Assembly (NCBI RefSeq): GCF_003057875.1
Contig: NZ_PYXZ01000007.1
Location: forward strand, 193,999 to 257,998
DNA: 64,000 bases
Reading direction: 5' to 3'
Origin: Nocardioides currus
GTDB lineage: Bacteria > Actinomycetota > Actinomycetes > Propionibacteriales > Nocardioidaceae
How positions within the stretch are numbered: the stretch's first letter is position 1; each line of letters begins with the position of its first letter. Both the position numbers and the translations under genes were made by a program. The notes beneath the pieces were generated by a model that worked only from the letters and a program-made list of their open reading frames with translations, searched no databases and was not told where the DNA came from. Below are positions 19,190 through 26,766 of this stretch, piece after piece.

Positions 19190-20506
19190 TCAGCGGGCCG
19201 CGCGCTCGTCGACGATCCGCCGCATCTTGCCGACCGAGCGCTCCACCTGCGCGGGGTCGACGACGTCGACGGCCACCGTCACGCCGATGGAGGCCTTGAC
19301 CAGCCGGCGCAGCTCGACGCCGGCCTCCTGCGCCGTCACGGCCTCGGCGGCCTCGCGGCGCTCGACCCGGACGGTCATCTCGTCGAGGTGGCCGCTGCGC
19401 GACAGCACGCACTGGAAGTGCGGCGACAGGGAGGTCAGCTGGGGCGAGCCGAGGATCAGCTCCTCGATCTGGGTCGGGAACAGGTTGACCCCACGCAGGA
19501 TGATCATGTCGTCGGTGCGGCCGGTGATCTTCTCCATCCGCCGCATGGTCCGGGCGCTGCCGGGCAGGAGCCGGGTGAGGTCGCGGGTGCGGTAGCGGAT
19601 CACCGGCATCGCCTGCTTGGTCAGCGAGGTGAACACCAGCTCGCCCTCCTCGCCGTCGGGCAGCACCTCGCCGGTGACCGGGTCGACGACCTCGGGGTAG
19701 AAGTGGTCCTCCCACACGTGCAGCCCGTCCTTGGTCTCGACGCACTCGTTGGCGACGCCGGGACCCATCACCTCGGAGAGCCCGTAGATGTCGACCGCGT
19801 GCATGTCGAGGCGCTCCTCCATCTCGCGACGCATGTCGTTGGTCCACGGCTCGGCGCCGAAGATCCCGACCTTGAGCGAGGTGGCGCGCGGGTCGATGCC
19901 CTGGCGCTCCATCTCGTTGACGATCGAGAGCATGTACGACGGCGTGACCATGATCAGGTCGGGCCGGAAGTCGGCGATCAGCTGGACCTGGCGCTCGGTC
20001 ATCCCGCCGGAGACCGGCACCACCGTGCACCCCAGCTTCTCCGCGCCGTAGTGCGCACCGAGGCCGCCGGTGAACAGCCCGTAGCCGTACGCGTTGTGCA
20101 GCACGTGCCCCGCCCGGCCGCCCGACGCCCGGATGCTGCGCGCCACGACGGTGGCCCAGGTCTCGATGTCGTCGCGCGTGTAGCCGACCACCGTCGGCTT
20201 GCCGGTCGTGCCGCTGGAGGCATGGACGCGCACCACCTGCTCGCGCGGGACGGCGAACATCCCGAACGGGTAGTTGTCGCGCAGGTCGGCCTTGGCGGTG
20301 AACGGCAGCTTCGCGAGGTCGGCCAGCTCGCGGACGTCGCCGGGGTGCACACCCACCGCGTCCCACGCCGCGCGGTAGTGCGGCACGTTGGCGTAGGCGT
20401 GAGCCACCGACCAGCGCAGCCGCTCGGTCTGGAGGGCGCGCAGCTCGTCGATCGAGGCCGTCTCGATCGGCTCGAGGTCGCCGGGGCGGGGACTCAGGTC
20501 CTCCAT
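19190..20506 (-). CDS. paaK: Phenylacetate-CoA ligase-family AMP-forming ligase
   Basis: A 438-aa adenylate-forming enzyme that would activate phenylacetate or another aryl acid with ATP and CoA. The phosphate-binding motif VHASSGTTGKPTVVGYT, the YGLSEVMGPGV motif, YRTRDLTRL and the C-terminal hinge GRTDDMIILRGVNLFP are conserved. Length matches PaaK. No other phenylacetate-degradation (paa) genes lie nearby, so it may serve phenylacetate salvage or another aromatic acid. Confidence 0.88.
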   Translation of the reverse strand: MEDLSPRPGDLEPIETASIDELRALQTERLRWSVAHAYANVPHYRAAWDAVGVHPGDVRELADLAKLPFTAKADLRDNYPFGMFAVPREQVVRVHASSGTTGKPTVVGYTRDDIETWATVVARSIRASGGRAGHVLHNAYGYGLFTGGLGAHYGAEKLGCTVVPVSGGMTERQVQLIADFRPDLIMVTPSYMLSIVNEMERQGIDPRATSLKVGIFGAEPWTNDMRREMEERLDMHAVDIYGLSEVMGPGVANECVETKDGLHVWEDHFYPEVVDPVTGEVLPDGEEGELVFTSLTKQAMPVIRYRTRDLTRLLPGSARTMRRMEKITGRTDDMIILRGVNLFPTQIEELILGSPQLTSLSPHFQCVLSRSGHLDEMTVRVERREAAEAVTAQEAGVELRRLVKASIGVTVAVDVVDPAQVERSVGKMRRIVDERAAR

Positions 20507-20540
20507 GTCGACAGGCTAGCCATCGCCCCGCCAGCGCGCC

Positions 20541-21482
20541 TCAACCCTTGGTCGAGCCCAGAGTCAGGCCGGACACGAACTGCTTCTGCAGCGCGAAGAA
20601 CACCACCAGCACCGGCAGCGCCACGATCACCGACCCGGCGGCGACCAGGTTGTTGTCGGTGAAGAACTGACCACGCAGGTTGTTGAGCGCGGAGGTCATC
20701 GGGAACTTGTCGCCCTGCTGGAGCAGCACCGTCGCCCAGAAGAACTCGTTGTAGACCCAGGTGAACTGCAACGTGGCCAGCGCGGCCAGGGCCGGGCGCA
20801 CGAGCGGCATGGTGAGCTGCCAGTACTGACGCCACACGCTGGCCCCGTCGAGCTCGGCCGACTCGTAGATCTCGTGGGGCAACGTCTTCATGTAGTTGCT
20901 GAGCACGAAGGTGCAGAACCCCAGCTGGAACGCGGTGTTGACCAGGATCAGCGACCAGAAGCTGTTGAGCATGGACCCCGAGTCGCTCATGAACATCGGC
21001 AGCGGGATCTCGCGGAACATCCGGAACACCGGGATCAGCAGCGCCTGCGGGGGCAGCAGGTTGGCGGCCAGGAAGACCCCGAGCAGGGTCAGGTTGAACC
21101 GGTAGCTGAAGCGGGCCAGCACGAACGCCACCATCGAGGCGAGCCACAGTGTGAGCAGCACCGCCGGGATGGTGATGAGCATCGAGTTCTTGAAGTGCAG
21201 GCCGAAGTCGCCCTGCGCCCACGCCTGTCGGTAGTTGTCGAGCGTCCACCCGCCGGAGGAGAGATAGCCGTTGGTCTGGGTGTAGCCGTAGTCGCGGAAC
21301 GAGTTGACCAGCGCCCACGCCAGGGGGAACACCCAGGCGAGCGCGAGCAGCGCGACGATCACCGTGATCACCACGCCCCGCGGGCGGCTCATGACGCCAC
21401 CCTCGATGCGCTTGGGCGGCTTCAGGCGGTCCACGGTCTCCGGTGGGACGGTCGGGACCAGGACCGCGTCGTGGCTGCTCAT
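20541..21482 (-). CDS. Carbohydrate ABC transporter permease (MalG-like)
   Basis: A 313-aa inner-membrane permease with six predicted helices and the EAA loop (YESAELDGASVWRQYWQLTMPLVRP) that contacts the ATPase. The start at 21482 overlaps the MalF-like stop (ATGA), and about 30 N-terminal residues form a Pro-rich cytoplasmic lead. Together with the upstream permease and binding protein it forms a CUT1-type sugar importer. No ATPase gene is in the operon. Confidence 0.9.
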   Translation of the reverse strand: MSSHDAVLVPTVPPETVDRLKPPKRIEGGVMSRPRGVVITVIVALLALAWVFPLAWALVNSFRDYGYTQTNGYLSSGGWTLDNYRQAWAQGDFGLHFKNSMLITIPAVLLTLWLASMVAFVLARFSYRFNLTLLGVFLAANLLPPQALLIPVFRMFREIPLPMFMSDSGSMLNSFWSLILVNTAFQLGFCTFVLSNYMKTLPHEIYESAELDGASVWRQYWQLTMPLVRPALAALATLQFTWVYNEFFWATVLLQQGDKFPMTSALNNLRGQFFTDNNLVAAGSVIVALPVLVVFFALQKQFVSGLTLGSTKG

Positions 21483-22435
21483 CGCTGACGCTCCTCTCGG
21501 AAGACGATGCGCAGGTAGATGGTGATGAACACCGACGAGATCAGCATCATGATCACGGCCAGTGCCGAGCCGAACCCGTAGCGGGTGGCCTCGCCGATGA
21601 CGTTCTGGCTGACCAGGGCGGCGATGATCTCGAGCCCGTTGCGGCCCTTGTTGATCACCCACACCAGGTCGAAGGCACGCAGGGACTCGATCACCACGAT
21701 GACGAGCACGATCAGGTTGATCGGTCGCATCACCGGGAAGATCACGTGGAAGAACGTGCGGACCTCACTGGCGCCGTCGACCGCGGCCGCCTCGCGCAGC
21801 GTCCCGTCGACGCCCTTCAGGCCCGCGAGGTAGAGCAGCATGATGTAGCCGGTGTGGCGCCACGACGTCGCGATGAGCACCGCCCAGAGGTTGATGTTGG
21901 GGTCGCCGTACCAGTCGACCTCGCTGTGGAAGACCTGGTTGATCAGGCCCTGGTCGCGCGAGTAGAAGAGCTGCCAGATGAAGCCGATCAGGGCCAGCGA
22001 GAGCACGACGGGCATGTAGAACGCGGTCTGGTAGAGCCGACCGCCCTTCATGTCACGGTCGAGGATCACCGCCAGCAGCATCCCCAGCAGGGTCGGGAAG
22101 ATGAACAAGAAGAGCAACCAGATCAGGTTGTGCCGGATCGCCGGCCAGAACGGCGGGTAGATCGTGACGACGTCCTGGTAGTTCTGGAAGCCGACCCACT
22201 CGATCGTGTCCAGCCCGCCGAACCCGTTCCACTTCGTGAACGAGAGCAGCACCGAGCCGACGGCCGGCAGCCACACGAGGGCGACGACCAGGAACGTCGG
22301 GATCGCCACCATGGCGATGACCACGAGCCGGTCGCGGGTGGGGAGCTTCTTCGCCCGGCCCTGCCGGGGCGCCTGCGACGCGGCCTTCGCGGGCCGCGTC
22401 GCGTCGTCGGTGCTGCGGGTGTCGGTGGTGGACAT
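21479..22435 (-). CDS. Carbohydrate ABC transporter permease (MalF-like)
   Basis: A 318-aa permease with a polar 35-residue N-terminal extension, six membrane segments and the EAA loop LREAAAVDGASEVRTFFHVI. It sits 3 bp after the binding-protein gene and overlaps the next permease by four bases. CUT1 systems import di- and oligosaccharides. The neighbouring alpha- and beta-galactosidases indicate a galactoside as cargo. Confidence 0.9.
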   Translation of the reverse strand: MSTTDTRSTDDATRPAKAASQAPRQGRAKKLPTRDRLVVIAMVAIPTFLVVALVWLPAVGSVLLSFTKWNGFGGLDTIEWVGFQNYQDVVTIYPPFWPAIRHNLIWLLFLFIFPTLLGMLLAVILDRDMKGGRLYQTAFYMPVVLSLALIGFIWQLFYSRDQGLINQVFHSEVDWYGDPNINLWAVLIATSWRHTGYIMLLYLAGLKGVDGTLREAAAVDGASEVRTFFHVIFPVMRPINLIVLVIVVIESLRAFDLVWVINKGRNGLEIIAALVSQNVIGEATRYGFGSALAVIMMLISSVFITIYLRIVFREERQR

Positions 22436-22438
22436 GGC

Positions 22439-23785
22439 TCAGCCGAGGATCGAGTTGGCCTGCTCCTGGATGCTGGCCGTGATCTTGTCGATGTCGTCGG
22501 GGCTCTTCAGGAACTCCTGGATCGACGGGATCATCACGGTGCTGGCGAAGTCGGCGTTCGTGTCGCGGTCCATGAACTGCGCGATGTTGGCCGCGGCCCC
22601 CACGACCTCGGCCGACTTCTTCTGCAGGTCGCTGTAGGTCGAGGTGCTGGCGCCGGAGTTGGCGGCGATGAACGGCGCCTCGGCCGCCTCGTTGCCCGCA
22701 TCGGCAGCGGCAGCGCTGCCGAGCCACTTGATCATCTCCTTCGCGGCGTCCTGGTTCTTCCCGGCGGCCGCGACGCAGAAGCCGTCGATGGGGGCGTCGA
22801 GGGAGTCGGCGGGGATGCTGTCGTCGAGCTGCGGGAAGGTGAAGAAGTCGAGGTCGTCGCCGCTCTCGTCGAGCGCGTCGACCACGAAGGTGCCGAGGAG
22901 GTACATCCCGCAGTCACCGTTGCCCATCGAGGTCGCGGCCTCCTGCCAGGTGCGGCCCAGGGGGTCCTCCTGGTGGTAGGGCAGCAGCGACTTCCAGGTC
23001 TCGAAGACCAGCTTGACCTCGTCGCCGTCCCACTTCTCCTCGCCCGCCATCAGGCCCATGTGGAAGTCGAAGCCGTTCAGACGCATGTTGAGGATGTCGA
23101 AGGTGCCCATGGCCGGCCACCCGTCCTTGTCGCCGAAGGCGAACGGGGTGATGCCCTTGCCCTGCATGTCGTCCATGAGCGACATGAAGTCGTCCTTGCT
23201 CTCCGGGGCCGCCCAGCCGTTCTTCTCGAAGACGGACTTCCGGTAGAAGACCGCCCACGGGTAGTAGCTGATCGGCACGAAGTACTGCTTGCCGTCGGAG
23301 GCCGTGGCGGCCTGCTTGAAGGAGTCACCCAGCCCGTCGATCGGCCACTGGTCGCTGACGTCGGTGATCAGCCCCGACTCGGCGAACTGCGACATGCGGA
23401 AGCCGGCGAACCACGTGAACACGTCGTCCGGGGTGCCCTGGAGGTAGGTGTTGATGCTCTCCTGGAACGTGTTGTGGTCGACGGCGTTGAGCGAGACCTT
23501 GGTGTCGGTCTTCGCGGTGTAGGCGTCCGCGATCGCCTTCAGCCGGTCGTACGCCGGGCCCGAGCCCTGCGCCTCGTTGATGCCGAACTTCACGGTGGCC
23601 CCGGAGCCGGAGGAGGCGCCGCCACCGTCGTCGCCACAGGCGGCGAGGAGGCCGGAGCCGCCCACGGCGAGGCCGCTGAGGGCCATGCCACGGAGCACGG
23701 AACGTCGGGTCGCGGACATGGTCGCGATGGTGGAGCGAGGCACGGAGGTGCCGCCGAGGGCACCGGTCGAGCGGGGTCGGGACAC
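22439..23785 (-). CDS. Sugar-binding lipoprotein of the ABC transporter (CUT1)
   Basis: A 448-aa extracellular solute-binding protein of family 1. The GTG at 23785 is chosen because GGAGG lies 5 nt upstream. The alternative ATG at 23719 gives a 426-aa form starting MSATRRSVL with a poor ribosome-binding site. The signal contains TRRSVLRG followed by a hydrophobic run and the lipobox LAAC, so it is probably a lipoprotein exported by Tat or Sec. A Gly/Ser-rich linker follows the lipid cysteine. It is the first gene of the transporter operon, divergent from the beta-galactosidase. Confidence 0.9.
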   Translation of the reverse strand: MSRPRSTGALGGTSVPRSTIATMSATRRSVLRGMALSGLAVGGSGLLAACGDDGGGASSGSGATVKFGINEAQGSGPAYDRLKAIADAYTAKTDTKVSLNAVDHNTFQESINTYLQGTPDDVFTWFAGFRMSQFAESGLITDVSDQWPIDGLGDSFKQAATASDGKQYFVPISYYPWAVFYRKSVFEKNGWAAPESKDDFMSLMDDMQGKGITPFAFGDKDGWPAMGTFDILNMRLNGFDFHMGLMAGEEKWDGDEVKLVFETWKSLLPYHQEDPLGRTWQEAATSMGNGDCGMYLLGTFVVDALDESGDDLDFFTFPQLDDSIPADSLDAPIDGFCVAAAGKNQDAAKEMIKWLGSAAAADAGNEAAEAPFIAANSGASTSTYSDLQKKSAEVVGAAANIAQFMDRDTNADFASTVMIPSIQEFLKSPDDIDKITASIQEQANSILG

Positions 23786-23876
23786 AAGAGCCTCCAAGAC
23801 ACAGAATCAAACAGGGACCGACAGCATGTGACGTCAGCCACACCCTCGTCAAGGATCTGGGGGGCACTTGTGACCG

Positions 23877-23895
23877 AATTTCAACAATTTCCAAC
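23877..23895. promoter_or_regulatory. AT-rich direct repeat, candidate DeoR-regulator operator
   Basis: AATTTCAAC is followed at once by AATTTCCAAC. Such low-GC sequence stands out sharply here, and DeoR-family proteins often bind short direct TTTC-type repeats. It lies between the divergent binding-protein gene and the beta-galactosidase gene, where one bound regulator could repress both. A possible -35 (TTGACT, 23915-23920) for the galactosidase lies just downstream. Confidence 0.5.
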
Positions 23896-23950
23896 GAAAG
23901 TCGACTCCGGTCCGTTGACTTGTGATGCGATGCTCGTCACAGTTCTGGGC

Positions 23951-25957
23951 ATGCCGACACCACTTCCGCCCCTCGCCTTCGGCGGCGACTACAACCCCGA
24001 GCAGTGGCCCGCCGAGGTCCAGGCCGAGGACCGCAGGCTGATGGGCGAGGCCCGCGTCAACCTGGCCACCGTCGGCGTCTTCTCGTGGGCCTTCCTCCAG
24101 CCCGCACCGGACCGCTGGGACTTCGGCTGGCTGGACGAGCAGCTTGACGAGCTGCACGCCGCCGGCGTGCGCGTCGACCTGGCCACCGCGACCGCCTCTC
24201 CCCCGCCGTGGCTGACGCACCGGCACCCCGAGGTGCTGCCGGTCACCATGGACGGGCGCACGCTGTCCCCCGGCGCCCGGCAGGGGTTCTGCCCCAGCTC
24301 GCCGGTCTTCCGCGAGCACGCCCTGACCCTGTGCCGCGCCATGGCCGAGCGCTACGCCGACCACCCCGCCCTCGCCCTGTGGCACGTGTCCAACGAGCTC
24401 GGCTGCCACAACGCGCGCTGCTACTGCGACGTCAGCGCAGCGGCGTACCGCGACTGGCTCCGGCGCCGCTACGACGACGACGTCGACCGCCTCAACCACG
24501 CGTGGGGCACGGCCTTCTGGTCGCAGCGGTACGGCGACTTCGAGCAGGTGCTGCCGCCGCGGGCCGCACCGGCCTGGGCCAACCCGACCCAGCAGCTCGA
24601 CTTCCTGCGCTTCTCCTCCGACCAGCTGCTCGACAACTTCATCGCCGAGCGCGACGTGCTGCACGAGGTGTCGCCGGGCGTGCCCGTGACGACCAACTTC
24701 ATGGTGATGAAGCACCAGTTCGAGATGGACTACCTGCGCTGGGGCCGTGAGGTCGACGTCGTCTCCAACGACCACTACCTGCTGGGTGACCTGGCCCACC
24801 CCCACCACGAGCTCGCGTTCAGCGCCGACCTCACCCGGGGCACCGCCGGCGGAAGGCCGTGGCTGCTGATGGAGCACTCCACCAGCGCCGTCAACTGGCA
24901 GCCGCGCAACCTGGCCAAGCGGCCCGGGGAGATGGCCCGCTCGAGCGTGGCCCACGTGGCCCGTGGCGCCGACGCCGTGCTCTTCTTCCAGTGGCGGGCC
25001 TCCCGAGCCGGCGCCGAGAAGTTCCACTCGGGCCTGGTGCCGCACGCCGGCACGGACAGCCGCCTGTGGCGCGAGGTCTGCGAGCTCGGGCGGCTGCTCG
25101 AGGCGGCGCAGGAGGTCAACGGCAGCGTCGCGCGCAACCGCGCCGCGATCCTCTTCGACTGGGACGCGTGGTGGGGCGCCGAGCTCGACTCGCACCCCAG
25201 CGTCGACGTGCGCTACCGCGACCGCGCCGAGGACTTCCACCGGGCGCTGACCGCGCTCGGTGTCGGCGTCGACGTCGTCCACCCGACCACCGACCTGAGC
25301 GGCTACGACCTCGTGGTGGTGCCGACGCTCTACCTCGTCACCGACGAGACGGCCGCGGCCGTGTCCGCGGCGGCGAGCGCCGGGGCGACGGTCGTCGTCA
25401 GCTACTTCAGCGGCATCGTGGACGAGAACGACCACGTCCGGTTGAGTGGCTACCCCGGCGCGTTCCGCGACCTGCTGGGCGTGCGCGCGACCGAGTTCCT
25501 GCCGCTCGCGCAGGGCGAGGAGGTCCGCGTGGAGGGCCTCGGCGACGACGGCGTGGCCGCCGACACCTGGTCGGAGGACCTCGAGCTCGCCGGCGCGAGC
25601 GCCGTGGCGACGTACGCGGACGGCCCCGCGGCGGGCCTGCCCGCGGTGACGCGCCAGGAGGTCGGGGACGGCGCCGCGTGGTACGTCGCCACGCGCCTGT
25701 CCCCCGACGGCACGGACCGCCTCGTCGCCCGCCTGGTCGAGGAGTCCGGCGTCGAGCGGCTGGCCGGGGCCGGGCCGGACGTCGAGGTCGTCCGCCGCGC
25801 CGGTGACGACGCGTCGTGGCTCTTCGTCATCAACCACGGTGACGACGAGGCGCGCGTGCCGGTCCGGGGCACCGACCTCGGCACCGGGTCCCGCGTCGAG
25901 CAGGAGCTCGTGGTCGCGGGCGGCGGCGTCGCCATCGTCCGGGAGGGTGAGGGCTGA
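23951..25957 (+). CDS. Beta-galactosidase, glycoside hydrolase family 42
   Basis: A 668-aa cytoplasmic enzyme that hydrolyses beta-galactosides. The acid/base Glu149 in WHVSNELGCHN and the nucleophile Glu308 in LLMEHSTSAVNW are intact, and the N-terminus GGDYNPEQWP is diagnostic. Cysteines of the family zinc cluster (GFCPSS, CHNARCYC) are present. The trimerisation and C-terminal beta domains fill the rest, and the length is normal for GH42. The start is ambiguous between 23951 and an in-frame ATG at 23930, and neither has a strong ribosome-binding site. TGATG couples it to the regulator gene. Confidence 0.94.
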   Translation: MPTPLPPLAFGGDYNPEQWPAEVQAEDRRLMGEARVNLATVGVFSWAFLQPAPDRWDFGWLDEQLDELHAAGVRVDLATATASPPPWLTHRHPEVLPVTMDGRTLSPGARQGFCPSSPVFREHALTLCRAMAERYADHPALALWHVSNELGCHNARCYCDVSAAAYRDWLRRRYDDDVDRLNHAWGTAFWSQRYGDFEQVLPPRAAPAWANPTQQLDFLRFSSDQLLDNFIAERDVLHEVSPGVPVTTNFMVMKHQFEMDYLRWGREVDVVSNDHYLLGDLAHPHHELAFSADLTRGTAGGRPWLLMEHSTSAVNWQPRNLAKRPGEMARSSVAHVARGADAVLFFQWRASRAGAEKFHSGLVPHAGTDSRLWREVCELGRLLEAAQEVNGSVARNRAAILFDWDAWWGAELDSHPSVDVRYRDRAEDFHRALTALGVGVDVVHPTTDLSGYDLVVVPTLYLVTDETAAAVSAAASAGATVVVSYFSGIVDENDHVRLSGYPGAFRDLLGVRATEFLPLAQGEEVRVEGLGDDGVAADTWSEDLELAGASAVATYADGPAAGLPAVTRQEVGDGAAWYVATRLSPDGTDRLVARLVEESGVERLAGAGPDVEVVRRAGDDASWLFVINHGDDEARVPVRGTDLGTGSRVEQELVVAGGGVAIVREGEG

Positions 25958-26763
25958 TGCTGGCCGCGCAGCGCCGGAGCATGATCCTGGCCGAGCTCGA
26001 ACGGGGCGGCACCGTGCGGGTCACGGACCTGGTGGAGCTGCTGGGCGTCTCGGACATGACGGTGCGGCGCGACCTCGTCACTCTCCACCGCGAGGGGCTG
26101 CTCGAGAAGGTGCACGGCGGGGCGCTCGCCGTCGCCGAGCCCTCCAGCTCCGAGCCGGGCTTCGCCGCCAAGTCGGTGCAACGGCTCCGCGAGAAGCAGG
26201 CGATCGCGGCGCGGGCCGCCGAGCTGGTGCACGCCGGGATGGCCATCGCGGTCTCGGCGGGGACGACCACGCACGCGCTCGCCGAGCACCTCACCAAGAT
26301 CCCCAACCTGACGGTCGTCACCAACTCGGTGTGGGTGGCCGACCTCCTGCACAGTGCCGGGGACAGCACCACCTCCGTGCTGCTCACCGGCGGCCTCCGC
26401 ACCCCCTCGGACGCGCTCGTCGGACCGGTCGCCGTGTCCTCGCTGCGCAGCCTGCACGTCGACGCCTTCTTCATGGGCGTGCACGGCATGGACCTCCGGG
26501 CCGGGTTCAGCACGCCCAACCTGCTCGAGTCGGAGACCAACCGCGCGATGATCGAGCGCTCGCGTCGCCTGATCGTGTGCGCCGACTCCAGCAAGTGGGG
26601 CGTCGTCGGGCTGAGCAGCATGGCGGGTCTCTCGGAGGCCTCCGTGCTGGTGACCGACTCGGGCATCTCCGCCCAGGCCAGCGGCGTGCTGGCCGACCAC
26701 GTCGGCGAGCTGGTGCTGGTCGACGCGGCGGGCACCGAGCTCGCGGAAGCCGAGGACGTCTGA
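25957..26763 (+). CDS. DeoR/GlpR-family transcriptional repressor of the galactoside locus
   Basis: A 268-aa regulator. An N-terminal winged helix-turn-helix (about 5-60; VTDLVELLGVSDMTVRRDL) carries the DeoR signature, followed by the sugar-phosphate-binding ISOCOT-like domain (VSAGTTTHALAEHL, VLLTGG, DAFFMGVHG, ADSSKWG). A phosphorylated sugar is the likely inducer. It lies between the two galactosidase genes with overlapping or 3-bp junctions, so it controls its own operon, probably through the AT-rich direct repeat at 23877. Confidence 0.92.
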   Translation: MLAAQRRSMILAELERGGTVRVTDLVELLGVSDMTVRRDLVTLHREGLLEKVHGGALAVAEPSSSEPGFAAKSVQRLREKQAIAARAAELVHAGMAIAVSAGTTTHALAEHLTKIPNLTVVTNSVWVADLLHSAGDSTTSVLLTGGLRTPSDALVGPVAVSSLRSLHVDAFFMGVHGMDLRAGFSTPNLLESETNRAMIERSRRLIVCADSSKWGVVGLSSMAGLSEASVLVTDSGISAQASGVLADHVGELVLVDAAGTELAEAEDV

Positions 26764-26766
26764 GCC

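Noticed and set aside
20541..23785. Maltose-type transporter
   Set aside because: Permeases and binding protein alone cannot tell maltose from galactosides. The coupled alpha- and beta-galactosidase genes make galactosides more likely.
23719..23797. Other starts for the sugar-binding lipoprotein (TTG 23797, ATG 23719)
   Set aside because: GGAGG is correctly placed only for the GTG at 23785. The TTG overlaps that site and the ATG lacks one.
23921..23941. CRP-type site TGTGA...TCACA
   Set aside because: The half-sites are 11 bp apart, whereas CRP requires 6. It is kept only as part of the unusual operator cluster.
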